NCBI GenBank assembly: GCA_029194725.1
Contig: JARFXQ010000026.1
Location: 1 to 38,261, forward strand
Origin: Nitrospira sp.
GTDB taxonomy: Bacteria > Nitrospirota > Nitrospiria > Nitrospirales > Nitrospiraceae
DNA: 38,261 bases
Direction of reading: 5' to 3'
This document shows positions 7,115 to 15,346 of the stretch, one piece after another. The notes beneath the pieces are model-generated. The model ran no database searches. It was not told the origin of the DNA and saw nothing but the letters and a program-made list of their open reading frames with translations. A program made the translations under genes and the position numbers. The first letter of the stretch is position 1; every line of letters begins with the position of its first letter.

Positions 7115-8382
7115 GGCCCGTTGCTCAACCCGCAACTTTTGTGCGGCGGGCCTTTGTGGTGCTCTGGATACTGGTCTGTTTCGTTTGCGTGAGCTCTCCG
7201 ATGTCCGCAGAGGCAGCGCTGACGGCTCCTCAAGATGTGAAGGTCTTCGATACGCCGAGCGATGGAGGAGGGAGCCTCACGGTACAGTGGTCTCCTGCGC
7301 CATGGGATAGCCCGGATGTCCGTTATCAGGTCTTGGTCGGCGAGGCCTCCGCAACCGATCCTGCGACATTTGCGGTCGTCGCGGAGTTCCCGGCGAACAG
7401 CAAGTATGTCAAAGACACAAAAACGGCCTGGTGGACAAGGACCGTTGACAAGTCGTGGCATCAGACGATCATCAGAAGTGCCAAGGGCGTCGAGGTCAAG
7501 GATGGCACGCCCTATGCGGTAGCGGTAGCAGCGGTGCAGGACGATCGGCGGATGTTCAGCCAAGTCTTGGTGGCCACCCCTTCGCCGGACTGGTTCAACT
7601 GGAACCAGCTCAACAACCTGATAATCGCCATCTCATTCGGCGGGCTGGTCTTCTATACGATCAGTCATGCGAAACGAAAGGAGATCTTCCTGCGCCGCAT
7701 TCCGGGGCTTGATGCAGTGGATGAAGCCATCGGACGAGCGACGGAGCTTGGCAAGCCGATCCTCTATCTGACCGGCGCGCACGACCTGCATGATCCTTCG
7801 ACGATCGCCGCCGCGGTCATCTTGGGGAAGGTTGCGAAACGGGCTGCGCTGTATGAAACGGAACTGATGGTGCCTCACCGGGAGCCGATTACGATGGCGG
7901 TCTGCCAGGAAATTACCAAACAGGCCTATCTGGAAGCGGGGAAGCCTGATCTCTTCAAGGAGGACGCCAACTTTTTCATCACTGCCGATCAGTTCAGCTA
8001 CACAGCGGCGGTGGACGGCATTATGCTGCGGAAGAAGCCGGCCGCCAATTTCTTCATGGGAGCGTATTTTGCGGAGGCTTTGCTGCTGACAGAAACCGGC
8101 GCCAGCACCGGCGCGATTCAGATTGCTGGAACGGATTCGGATCACCAGTTACCGTTTTTCGTGACGACCTGCGACTACACGTTGATCGGCGAGGAACTGT
8201 ATGCGGCCAGCGCATACCTTTCCAGAGAGCCGGTTCAGATCGGAACGCTGCGTGGTCAAGACATTGGGAAGGCCGTGATCTTGAGCATGCTGGCCGTCGG
8301 AACGGTGTTGGCAACGATCGAAGTCGTCACCAGCGCGCATTGGCCGCAGATCTTTCTCGACCTCTTTCGGGATCTCAAATGA
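7111..8382 (+). CDS. DUF6754 membrane protein with N-terminal fibronectin-III-like domain
   Basis: The 423-residue product has an N-terminal signal or anchor segment (about 13-36), then an extracytoplasmic fibronectin-III-like domain (about 38-155: APQDVKVFDTPSDGGGSLTV, then RYQVLVGEA). A transmembrane helix follows (about 167-186). Next comes a cytoplasmic domain matching DUF6754 as I remember it: RRIPGLDAVDEAIGRATELG, YLTGAHDLHDPSTIAA, ITADQFSYTAAVDGIMLRKK, GAIQIAGTDSDHQLPFFVTT and CDYTLIGEELYAASAYLS. A second helix lies near the C-terminus (about 390-412). It overlaps its neighbours by 4 nt on both sides (ATGA at 7111 and 8379). The DUF has no known function. The split topology suggests a sensor or structural subunit linking outside and cytoplasm (inference). 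Confidence 0.8.
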   Translation: MRPVAQPATFVRRAFVVLWILVCFVCVSSPMSAEAALTAPQDVKVFDTPSDGGGSLTVQWSPAPWDSPDVRYQVLVGEASATDPATFAVVAEFPANSKYVKDTKTAWWTRTVDKSWHQTIIRSAKGVEVKDGTPYAVAVAAVQDDRRMFSQVLVATPSPDWFNWNQLNNLIIAISFGGLVFYTISHAKRKEIFLRRIPGLDAVDEAIGRATELGKPILYLTGAHDLHDPSTIAAAVILGKVAKRAALYETELMVPHREPITMAVCQEITKQAYLEAGKPDLFKEDANFFITADQFSYTAAVDGIMLRKKPAANFFMGAYFAEALLLTETGASTGAIQIAGTDSDHQLPFFVTTCDYTLIGEELYAASAYLSREPVQIGTLRGQDIGKAVILSMLAVGTVLATIEVVTSAHWPQIFLDLFRDLK

Positions 8383-9029
8383 TCTTCCTGCGCCGTCAGC
8401 TTCCGCTCTTGGTTACTTTGATTTCTGGTTTGCTGTTCGCCGGCCAGTACTATGTACCGCATCCGGCCTCGGAACAGATGCTCACTTCTGCCACAAAGTG
8501 GCTGCAGATCATCGGGGGATTCGCATTGATCTTGGGAGTAACCAGTCTGTTTCATCAACATGCGGTCAAGATTAAACGGCAAGAAGCGGGATGGGGCTAT
8601 AGTCTTGTCTTGTATGGCGGGATGCTAGGAACAATTGCCGTCGGACTGTGGGCCAACGGAAAAGAGAGCGTCAATGGGGCCATGACGGCATTCGGCTGGG
8701 TGTACAACTTCATGATGGTGCCGCTGCAAGGAACCATGTTCGCCATCTTGGCATTCTTCATCGCATCGGCTGCCTACCGCTCGTTTAGGGCTAGAAGTCG
8801 TGAAGCGGCGGTGCTGTTGGTGGCAGCCGTGATTGTGATGATGGGACGGGTGCCGCTGGGCGAATATCTGATTCCCCTGAGCGGCGATGTGTCTTCCTGG
8901 ATCTTGAATGTGCTCAACGCCTCTGTGCGCCGGGCTATTCTGATCGGAGTCAGTCTCGGAGCCGTGGCCTTGTCGTTTAAGATTATTTTCGGCGTGGAGC
9001 GGTCCTACCTGGGCGGGGGTAAGGAGTGA
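8379..9029 (+). CDS. Integral membrane protein of the GlmL/DUF6754 operon
   Basis: The 216-residue product has about six hydrophobic helices: LLVTLISGLLFAG near 9-21, IIGGFALILGVTSLF near 44-58, then near 76-92, 110-130, 142-155 and 185-205. I chose the ATG at 8379, which overlaps the upstream stop as ATGA, over the earlier in-frame ATG at 8340 inside the previous gene. No transporter or enzyme motif is recognised. Charged residues cluster in short loops (FRARSREAAV). Tight coupling to the DUF6754 gene implies a shared complex. Confidence 0.8.
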   Translation: MIFLRRQLPLLVTLISGLLFAGQYYVPHPASEQMLTSATKWLQIIGGFALILGVTSLFHQHAVKIKRQEAGWGYSLVLYGGMLGTIAVGLWANGKESVNGAMTAFGWVYNFMMVPLQGTMFAILAFFIASAAYRSFRARSREAAVLLVAAVIVMMGRVPLGEYLIPLSGDVSSWILNVLNASVRRAILIGVSLGAVALSFKIIFGVERSYLGGGKE

Positions 9030-9039
9030 GAACGTTCGC

Positions 9040-9864
9040 ATGACTCTCTCTGAACGGATGCTCCAGATCGATCGGCGGATCATCTTCCTGGTGATCGGGC
9101 TCTGCACACTCTTGCCGTTGCTCTATCCGGTCGGTTTGCCGATCAAGATTACCTCGGAAGTGCGCGGCGTGTACGACTATATTGAGTTGCTGCCGGAGCA
9201 CTCAGTCTTCCTCCTTTCAATTGATTTCGATCCGGCATCCAAACCCGAACTGTACCCCCAGGCTATAGCCATACTGCGCCATGCGTTCAGGAAAAAGCTT
9301 CGCGTGATCACCATGACACTATGGGTGTCCGGTACCGGGATGGCTGATCAGTTGGTCACACAAGTCGCCAAAGAAATGGAGAAAGAATACGGAAAAGATT
9401 ATGTCTTTCTCGGATGGAGTCCGGGAGGGCAGGCGGTGATCATCAACATGGGGCAGGACCTCTATTCGGCCTTTCCCAGCGACTATGGTGGCAAGCCTAC
9501 GAAGGACTTGCCGGTTTTGGACAGCGTGCGAAATTTGAAGGATGTGACTTACATGGTCAGTCTGGGAGCAGGGAAGCCCGGAGTCGAAGAGTGGTACGTC
9601 TTCGGCAAGGACAAGTACAAGTTTGAAATGGGCGGGGGATGTACGGGAGTCATGGCTCCGGGACTGTATCCGTTGCTACGGAGCGGTCAGATCAACGGCC
9701 TCATCGGCGGTCTCCGCGGCGCGGCGGAATATGAGAGCCTCATCGGCCAGAAGGGCAAGGCTGTGGCAGGAATGGATGCGCAGTCCGCCACGCATTTCGC
9801 CATCATTGTCCTGGTGATCATGTGCAACGCATTCTATTTTTCGCTGCGGCAGCAGAGAAGGTGA
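9040..9864 (+). CDS. Membrane-anchored protein with a large extracytoplasmic domain, GlmL/DUF6754 operon
   Basis: The 274-residue product has one N-terminal helix (about 14-32, FLVIGLCTLLPLLYPVGLP) and one near the C-terminus (about 252-268, FAIIVLVIMCNAFYFSL). Between them lies a soluble alpha/beta-type domain: SVFLLSIDFDPASKPELYPQ, KKLRVITMTLWVSGTGMADQ, KDYVFLGWSPGGQAVIINMG and GGGCTGVMAPGLYPLL. The alternating strand-helix pattern recalls a Rossmann-like fold but shows no clear cofactor motif. The gene follows 10 nt after the previous stop. The function is unknown. Conservation of G-W-S-P-G-G and GGGCTGV would be worth checking. Confidence 0.78.
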   Translation: MTLSERMLQIDRRIIFLVIGLCTLLPLLYPVGLPIKITSEVRGVYDYIELLPEHSVFLLSIDFDPASKPELYPQAIAILRHAFRKKLRVITMTLWVSGTGMADQLVTQVAKEMEKEYGKDYVFLGWSPGGQAVIINMGQDLYSAFPSDYGGKPTKDLPVLDSVRNLKDVTYMVSLGAGKPGVEEWYVFGKDKYKFEMGGGCTGVMAPGLYPLLRSGQINGLIGGLRGAAEYESLIGQKGKAVAGMDAQSATHFAIIVLVIMCNAFYFSLRQQRR

Positions 9865-9871
9865 AGAAGCA

Positions 9872-10633
9872 GTGACGACCATGCCGTTTGAGTTGATCGT
9901 GGGGGCTTGGGTTGCAACCGGCTTGACCCTCCTCATCTTCACGTTTCTGTATAGAGACAACCCGCTTTTCAAACTGGCCGAGCACCTCTACGTCGGAGTC
10001 TCCGTCGGATACATAATCGTCAAGACGTACGATACCGTGATTGTCCACTTGGTCGTTAAGCCGATCGTGGAAAACGGTGAAGTTGCTCTACTCATTCCAG
10101 TCGCCATCGGGATGCTCATGTTGGCTCGGTATGTACCGAAAGCAGCCTGGATGTCTCGGTACGCGTTCGCCCTGATCGTCGGGATGGGGGCAGGGTTGGC
10201 GATTCCGAGAACGATTTCTTCGTTCATTCTAAAACAAATCGAGGATACGGTGAGACCGTTGCTGTCGCTTACAGGAACGGATGGCATCACGTTCTCGATG
10301 GACGTGCTCAATCCTTCCAGCAACCTCAACGCAATCATCATCCTGCTCGGGGTCAGCTCAGTCCTGTTCTACTTCTTCTTTTCGATCGAGCATAGTGGAC
10401 TGGGGAAGGCGGTCGCGCGAACCGGCATTATCTTCCTGATGATTTCTTTCGGGGCGGCTTTCGGGTACACGGTCATGGCTCGCATGTCGCTCTTGATCGG
10501 TCGATTGACAGATTTGATCGAATTCTCCGACGCCTCATATGGTCGGCCTACCATCTGGTTACTGATTCTTATTGTTGGAGCGCTCTTCGTGCTCGCTCGA
10601 CGAAGACCAGCCCATCCTCCTGATACGCAATAG
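9872..10633 (+). CDS. Polytopic membrane protein of the GlmL/DUF6754 operon
   Basis: The 253-residue product has about seven hydrophobic helices, including IVGAWVATGLTLLIFTFLY (8-26), VALLIPVAIGMLMLARY (71-87), YAFALIVGMGAGLAI (97-111), AIIILLGVSSVLFYFFF (154-170) and IWLLILIVGALFVLA (228-242). The start is the GTG at 9872. The ATG at 9881 is an equally possible start, three codons later. The gene lies 7 nt after the previous stop. No known transport family is recognised. With the two neighbouring membrane proteins it would form the membrane part of the presumed complex. Confidence 0.75.
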   Translation: MTTMPFELIVGAWVATGLTLLIFTFLYRDNPLFKLAEHLYVGVSVGYIIVKTYDTVIVHLVVKPIVENGEVALLIPVAIGMLMLARYVPKAAWMSRYAFALIVGMGAGLAIPRTISSFILKQIEDTVRPLLSLTGTDGITFSMDVLNPSSNLNAIIILLGVSSVLFYFFFSIEHSGLGKAVARTGIIFLMISFGAAFGYTVMARMSLLIGRLTDLIEFSDASYGRPTIWLLILIVGALFVLARRRPAHPPDTQ

Positions 10634-10650
10634 ATCGGTCGTGACGTTGG

Positions 10651-10680
10651 TTGCAGCGGCGCCAGTCCGTCCCCTACAAT
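10651..10680 (+). promoter_or_regulatory. Possible internal promoter before amrB
   Basis: TTGCAG (10651-10656) and TACAAT (10675-10680) are spaced by 18 bases, directly before the ATG at 10690. Transcription would start nearly at the start codon, giving a leaderless or very short leader mRNA. The match is moderate, and the gene may simply be read from the operon promoter. Confidence 0.3.
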
Positions 10681-10689
10681 GTCCCTGCT

Positions 10690-11925
10690 ATGATATCCGG
10701 TGCATCAAAATCCCCCGCCCAAAATCCAGTCCTGCGGAACTTGCAATTTTCCCCCATCAAGCAGGGGGACGACCAGCTGATCGTGCTGTGGGATCCCAGC
10801 GGCCTGAGCAGAGAGAAACTGATTTTGCCGTTGAACTTGTTTTTCATCGTGCAACATTTCGATGGTGAACATTCACTCCAAGAGATCGGTGTCTTGTACC
10901 TGAAACGGTTCGGCGAGTTTCTGATGCCGAGTAAAGTGGAGCAACTGGTGGTGGATCTGGAACAAAACCTTTTCTTGGAAGGGGCAAGAACCGAGTCGGC
11001 GCGGCAACAGGCCAGAATTGAATATCGGCATCAGCCGACCCGACCCACGGCATTTGCTGGACGGAGCTACGAGGCGGATGGCGCCAAGCTGCGCAAGCAA
11101 ATCGACGGTTTCTTCACATCAGGGGAAGGGCCGGATTTTAAGCCATCCGAAAATAGGGGTAAGTTAATGACGGGACTGGTCGCCCCCACATACGACCTCA
11201 AGGAAGCAGGGCCGGTCTATGCGTGGGGATACAAAGAGTTACAGGAGGCTCAACAACCTGATGTCTATGTTCTTATTGGAACTGCCCATGCCGGGCTCGA
11301 GAACTTCTTTGCTGTCACGGACAAGGATTTTGAGACGCCCTTGGGAGTTGTTCAAGCCGATCGGGCTATCTTGGGCCAATTAAGAAGGTTTGTGCCGGAA
11401 TACTTCGAAGAAGAAATCGCGCACCAATCGGAACATGCCATTGAGTTCCAGTTGCCGTTCCTCCAAACCATTATCGGCAAACCCTTCACAATGGTCCCCA
11501 TTCTGTCATCGTTTTCCGCGTTGAGCCTGAATGATCCAGCCGTCCGGAACTCAGTGGATCGATTTCTCACTGCCCTACGAGGCACAATGAGTTCCTCCGG
11601 AAAGACCGTCTGTATTATTGCGGCAGGGGAGTTGGCTCATCTTGGTCTTCGATATGGCGATAATGCTCCGCCGACCGATTTTTCTTTTCATCGTTCGATG
11701 CAGCATGACTTGGAGATGTTGAAGCAGGTCGAGGAACTCCAGCCGGAAGGGTTCGCCGACTACATCCGGAAAGAAAGCGATCGGCGGCGAATCTCCGGCT
11801 TCTCACCGATTTATAGCTTATTACGATTGGTCCAAGCGGAGAAGGGACAGGTCTTGCGCTACGACCGAGGGATTACGGATCAGTACAACTCAACCGTAAC
11901 CTACGTCAGCATGGCGTTCTTCTAA
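10690..11925 (+). CDS. amrB: AmmeMemoRadiSam system protein B (Memo family) with N-terminal PqqD-like domain
   Basis: The 411-residue product (ATG at 10690; an in-frame TTG lies at 10651) joins two parts. Residues about 15-100 (LRNLQFSPIKQGDDQLIVLW...LKRFGEFL) look like a small winged-helix/PqqD-type peptide-binding domain. Residues about 120-411 are the Memo domain, related to dioxygenases: VLIGTAHAGLENFF (H200), EIAHQSEHAIEFQLPFL (H249) and IIAAGELAHLGLRYGD (H317). The segment that is usually APH-x-D reads APTYDLKEAGPVYAW, so the first metal-site histidine appears to be Thr167. The partner genes amrA and the radical SAM gene are not adjacent. The 56-nt gap to the membrane-protein operon suggests it may be its last gene. 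Confidence 0.85.
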   Translation: MISGASKSPAQNPVLRNLQFSPIKQGDDQLIVLWDPSGLSREKLILPLNLFFIVQHFDGEHSLQEIGVLYLKRFGEFLMPSKVEQLVVDLEQNLFLEGARTESARQQARIEYRHQPTRPTAFAGRSYEADGAKLRKQIDGFFTSGEGPDFKPSENRGKLMTGLVAPTYDLKEAGPVYAWGYKELQEAQQPDVYVLIGTAHAGLENFFAVTDKDFETPLGVVQADRAILGQLRRFVPEYFEEEIAHQSEHAIEFQLPFLQTIIGKPFTMVPILSSFSALSLNDPAVRNSVDRFLTALRGTMSSSGKTVCIIAAGELAHLGLRYGDNAPPTDFSFHRSMQHDLEMLKQVEELQPEGFADYIRKESDRRRISGFSPIYSLLRLVQAEKGQVLRYDRGITDQYNSTVTYVSMAFF

Positions 11926-11957
11926 TTCCGGATTTGTTTCCTTCCTTTGATCATAGC

Positions 11958-11979
11958 GAATGTTAGGCCTAAAACATTC
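11958..11979. terminator. Hairpin after amrB
   Basis: The near-palindrome GAATGTTAGGCCTAAAACATTC lies 33 nt after the amrB stop (only its arms GAATGTT and AACATTC pair, around AGGCCT). There is no strong T-run, so a termination role is uncertain. It lies between convergent genes and may serve both. Confidence 0.35.
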
Positions 11980-12124
11980 ACTCCGTCGCAGACCTCGCAC
12001 GGCGTGCCTCGTAAACATTGCCCCCGCTTCCAACTACCTGGTTCGATCCCATAACCAGAAGGCCACTCCTGGTTACGAAACGCCCTATTACCTAACTTCA
12101 AATTAGTTGGGCCAAGTTCCGACG

Positions 12125-13528
12125 TTATAGGCATGGAATCCAGGTTCTCGGTGAACGATTCATGCCGTCGAGTGCCGCGACTTTGTAACATTCTGCCAAT
12201 GTCGGGTAGTTGAAGACCGTATCGATAAAGTAATCGATCTTGCCGTGAAAGGCCATGACGGCTTGGCCGATGTGGATCAGCTCCGTGGCCCCTTCGCCGA
12301 TGGCATGGACACCGAGGAGATGTCTGGTGTGTCGGTGAAACAGCAGCTTGAGCATGCCGGTTTCATCGCCGATGAGTTGTCCACGGGCGATTTCTTCGTA
12401 GCGGGCGATACCGACTCCATAGGGCACCTCTGCCTGTGTGAGTTCTTCCTCGTTTCTACCCACCATGGAGATTTCTGGAATGGCATAGATGCCGTAGGGG
12501 AGGAGCGAGGTGTCGGTACGCTCCGGATGACCAAAGGCGTGGCAGGCGGCATGACGGCCCTGTTGCATTGACGTCGATGCCAAGGCGGGAAAGCCGACGA
12601 CGTCGCCGACCGCATAGATGTGGGGAATCGCCGTTTGGAAGTGTTCGTTGACAGTCAAGCGTCCACGCTCGTCAGGTTTGAGCGCGATGGCGTGGAGATT
12701 CAGCGATTGTGTCGCCCCGACGCGCCCGATGGCGTACATGAGTGTCGATGTGTGGACCGGACGGTTGTTCCGCAAGGTTACTTGGACGGACTTGTCCCAT
12801 CCTTGCTCGATCGCGAGGACTTCTTCATCGTGATACAGCGTCACTCCCAGGTCTTTCATTCGTTGTTGGAGCGTTTCAATGATCTCAGGGTCCACAAACT
12901 CCAGCAGCCGCGGTCGTTTATCGATAAGAGTGACCGGGATGCCTAAGGCGGCGAGCATCGAGCCATATTCCGTTCCGATCACACCGCCCCCGACGATCAC
13001 AATGGAGGCGGGAATGCGCTTGAGGGTCAGGAGTCCGTCCGTGTCGATGATGGTCAGGTCGTCGAACGGAATGTGTGACGGCCGCGCCGGCTCCGTCCCC
13101 ACGGCGATGACGATGAAGTCCGCCGTCAGCTCAAGCGCGCCATGATCTTTTTGAATGCGCAGGCGATGTGGATCGAGGAAACTGGCCGAACCCAAAAACA
13201 TATCGACCTGATTCCGAGCCATCTGATTCTGCACGGTCTGGATTTCGTGCTTGATGACGTGGTTCGCGCGAAAAGCTAGGTCTTCGATCGTGATTTTCTT
13301 CTTTAAGCGGTACTCTTCCCCATAGATGTTGCGTTGACGAAATCCGGAGAGATAGAGCACCGCTTCGCGAAGGGATTTGCTTGGAATGGTCCCGGTATTG
13401 ATGCAGACCCCGCCGACGACCGCCTTCCGCTCGATGATCCCGACCTTCTTGTTCAGCTTGGCCGCCTGAATGGCAGCCTTTTGGCCGGCTGGTCCTGTGC
13501 CGATGACAAGTAAATCGTAATGAGCCAT
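12125..13528 (-). CDS. sthA: Soluble pyridine nucleotide transhydrogenase SthA
   Basis: SthA is a cytosolic flavoprotein that equilibrates NADPH + NAD+ with NADP+ + NADH. The 467-residue product has the length and domain order of the class I pyridine nucleotide-disulfide oxidoreductases: FAD-binding GTGPAG (10-15), NAD(P)-binding IVIVGGGVIGTEYGS (about 175-189), a second FAD motif YAVGDVVGFPALAS, and a C-terminal dimer domain with EGATELIHIGQAV. The redox-active disulfide is absent: CINTGTIPSKSLR (42-54) has Thr47 where lipoamide dehydrogenases have the second Cys. That is the SthA hallmark and rules out a dihydrolipoamide dehydrogenase. ATG at 13528. It is a single gene convergent with amrB. 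Confidence 0.92.
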   Translation of the reverse strand: MAHYDLLVIGTGPAGQKAAIQAAKLNKKVGIIERKAVVGGVCINTGTIPSKSLREAVLYLSGFRQRNIYGEEYRLKKKITIEDLAFRANHVIKHEIQTVQNQMARNQVDMFLGSASFLDPHRLRIQKDHGALELTADFIVIAVGTEPARPSHIPFDDLTIIDTDGLLTLKRIPASIVIVGGGVIGTEYGSMLAALGIPVTLIDKRPRLLEFVDPEIIETLQQRMKDLGVTLYHDEEVLAIEQGWDKSVQVTLRNNRPVHTSTLMYAIGRVGATQSLNLHAIALKPDERGRLTVNEHFQTAIPHIYAVGDVVGFPALASTSMQQGRHAACHAFGHPERTDTSLLPYGIYAIPEISMVGRNEEELTQAEVPYGVGIARYEEIARGQLIGDETGMLKLLFHRHTRHLLGVHAIGEGATELIHIGQAVMAFHGKIDYFIDTVFNYPTLAECYKVAALDGMNRSPRTWIPCL

Positions 13529-13544
13529 TGGTATGGGAGCGGCT

Positions 13545-13599
13545 CAGGTTGAGGTTGGATCATCCGCGTCGCTCAACCTTCATCTTCAACCTCAGCCTG
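13545..13599. repeat. Inverted repeat between sthA and tpx
   Basis: CAGGTTGAGGTTG (13545-13557) pairs with CAACCTCAGCCTG (13587-13599) with one mismatch around a 29-nt loop. It may help terminate the tpx transcript, which reads leftward into it, or influence sthA expression. There is no T-run. Confidence 0.5.
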
Positions 13600-13619
13600 A
13601 CCCTGAGCATCGCACAAAC

Positions 13620-14282
13620 TCAGCTCTCCGTCACCAATCGACGAGCAAATTGCAAGGCTTCTTCCATATCTGGGAGTTGCGTGAGTTCCGGAGTGATTTG
13701 AAGGTAGCGAACGGTATTCGTCTTATCGACCACCATGACTGCTCTCGTCAAAATGTGTCGGTCTTCCAGGAACAGGCCATGGGCTTTTCCGAACTCGGCT
13801 CCTCGGTAGTCGGACAGGAAGGTGACATTGTCAATGTTGGCTTCTTTGGCAAACCGTTTCTGGGCGAAGGGCGTATCGACACTCACGGTGATAAGTTCCA
13901 CTACCCTATCCAGCCCCTTATTCCGCTCGCTCAAAATATGCGTTTGTTGTTCGCACACAGGGGTGTCCAATGAGGGGACCACACTGATGACGCGGACTTT
14001 TCCTGCGCCTTTGGTCTGCGCAATGTTCACGAGGGATAAGTCGTTCTGCACCACTTTCACGTCGCGCAGTACGTCGCCGACCTTCACTCCGTTGCCGGAA
14101 AGCGCCAGTGGGCTCCCTTTATATAAGACGCTGTTGCCTTCGCCTGCGACAGCGCTTCCATCCGCCACCGGCATCTTCTTGTAAGAAAAGCTGGCACCGG
14201 TTGATCCTCCCATCGCCTGACATCCGACGAGGCCAAGCGAAAGGCACAGGGTGCCGAAGAGTCCAACATATCCTGTCAGCAT
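13620..14282 (-). CDS. tpx: Lipoprotein thiol peroxidase (Tpx family), one-Cys type
   Basis: Tpx reduces hydrogen peroxide and alkyl hydroperoxides using thioredoxin. The start at 14282 is favoured over the ATG at 14306 because GGAAGGAG lies 6 nt before it. It gives a 220-residue protein with a short hydrophobic leader ending in the lipobox LVGC (Cys21). Normal Tpx is cytosolic or periplasmic and about 165 residues, so this version has a lipid-anchored N-terminal extension of about 50 residues. The peroxidatic cysteine is present in VVPSLDTPVCEQQT (Cys110). The resolving cysteine, normally in LPFAQSRFC, is replaced: TPFAQKRFAKEA has Ala145. It should therefore work as a one-Cys peroxidase or with an external thiol. 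Located probably on the periplasmic face of a membrane. Confidence 0.88.
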   Translation of the reverse strand: MLTGYVGLFGTLCLSLGLVGCQAMGGSTGASFSYKKMPVADGSAVAGEGNSVLYKGSPLALSGNGVKVGDVLRDVKVVQNDLSLVNIAQTKGAGKVRVISVVPSLDTPVCEQQTHILSERNKGLDRVVELITVSVDTPFAQKRFAKEANIDNVTFLSDYRGAEFGKAHGLFLEDRHILTRAVMVVDKTNTVRYLQITPELTQLPDMEEALQFARRLVTES

Positions 14283-14335
14283 CGTACGCTCCTTCCAGAA
14301 GTTCATGAGTGGAGAATCCCTTTCGATCTATCGAT

Positions 14336-15346
14336 TCAGGGTGACGGTTGAATATACGCGATCAACGATCGGTTGACCAGGTCCGGGCGTTCCCATTGCG
14401 GCATATGACCGGCATCGGGAATTTTGACGAACGTTGATCCACGAATTCGATAGTGCAGCTCCTCACCCACGACCATGGGGAATACCCGGTCGTTTTCACC
14501 CCAGATGATCAAGGTTGGGTGTGTGATGGAGCTGATGTGTGGGGCGAAATCGGCTTCCCAGGAGGGAAGGGCGTTTCTCACGGCCAGGATGGGTTTGATG
14601 ATACCAGGGCGTTGGCGATTACGGTTGGACCTTTCGATAACGGCTGGCGTGAGAAGGTTGTGGTCGTGGACGATTTCCTTCAGAACGGACTCAGTGACCA
14701 GCCCGCCGAACAGCCAGTTACCGAAGGAGACGAGCCAGGCAGGGGCTCGAGATTCCAGAGCTTGCCTGAACGACCGGCTGGTCAGCTTGGCCATGACATG
14801 AGACGGTAACCCGCCGATGAGCACGAGTTTGTCGACGCGGGTTGGATGGGTCAATGTCATTCCTATGGCCAACCCAGCTCCCATGGAATTACCGACCAAT
14901 GTCGCGTGAGGAATCTGCAGGACATCCATGAATCCGATACAGAAGTCCATCATCTGATCCGGCAGGTAATCAATGTCAGGTTTGTCTGACAATCCGGAGC
15001 CGGGCAGGTCGAGTGTCAGGATGCGGAAATGTTCAGACAAGGCATGTTGCTGATGTTCCCATTGCCACATGGATCCGCCGAAGCCGTGGATCAAGATGAC
15101 CGGCGGGCCTGTGCCGACATCGAGATACGCGATCCGTTGATCATGCACCAGAACGGTTTTGATCGGAATACGTTCTATCGGGGGACGTTCTAGCGTTTCA
15201 AAATACGGCGGGATCTGCAGGGGCTGGGCACAGGCGGTCATGAAATACGATACGAAGCACAGGCTGAGCAGCGCAAGCCGCTCGGGTCTGCATGAGGCAG
15301 AGATCGAGCCGGCCTCGAAATTATTCCAGTTGAATGACTGTTTCAT
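14336..15346 (-). CDS. Alpha/beta-hydrolase lipoprotein
   Basis: The 336-residue protein has a hydrophobic leader ending in the lipobox-like MTAC (Cys39). A full alpha/beta-hydrolase domain follows: oxyanion HGFGGSMW (87-94), nucleophile elbow GNSMGAG (Ser154), acid in GENDRVFP (Asp286) and catalytic His in DAGHMPQWE (His314). The cap region around 185-250 is typical of small-molecule ester or C-C hydrolases, but the substrate cannot be told. The start overlaps the end of pycB by 26 nt, suggesting it is the third gene of a pycA-pycB transcript. The link to pyruvate metabolism may only be positional. Start choice is uncertain because the signal-like segment begins only near residue 22. Confidence 0.85.
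   Translation of the reverse strand: MKQSFNWNNFEAGSISASCRPERLALLSLCFVSYFMTACAQPLQIPPYFETLERPPIERIPIKTVLVHDQRIAYLDVGTGPPVILIHGFGGSMWQWEHQQHALSEHFRILTLDLPGSGLSDKPDIDYLPDQMMDFCIGFMDVLQIPHATLVGNSMGAGLAIGMTLTHPTRVDKLVLIGGLPSHVMAKLTSRSFRQALESRAPAWLVSFGNWLFGGLVTESVLKEIVHDHNLLTPAVIERSNRNRQRPGIIKPILAVRNALPSWEADFAPHISSITHPTLIIWGENDRVFPMVVGEELHYRIRGSTFVKIPDAGHMPQWERPDLVNRSLIAYIQPSP

Noticed and set aside
12030..12100. tRNA-like TGGTTCGATCCC near 12040 suggested a tRNA fragment
   Set aside because: No acceptor stem, anticodon arm or D arm could be paired around it; only the T-loop-like words match.
12125..13528. sthA as dihydrolipoamide dehydrogenase or mercuric reductase
   Set aside because: The second redox cysteine is replaced by Thr47, which excludes disulfide-type enzymes and fits SthA.
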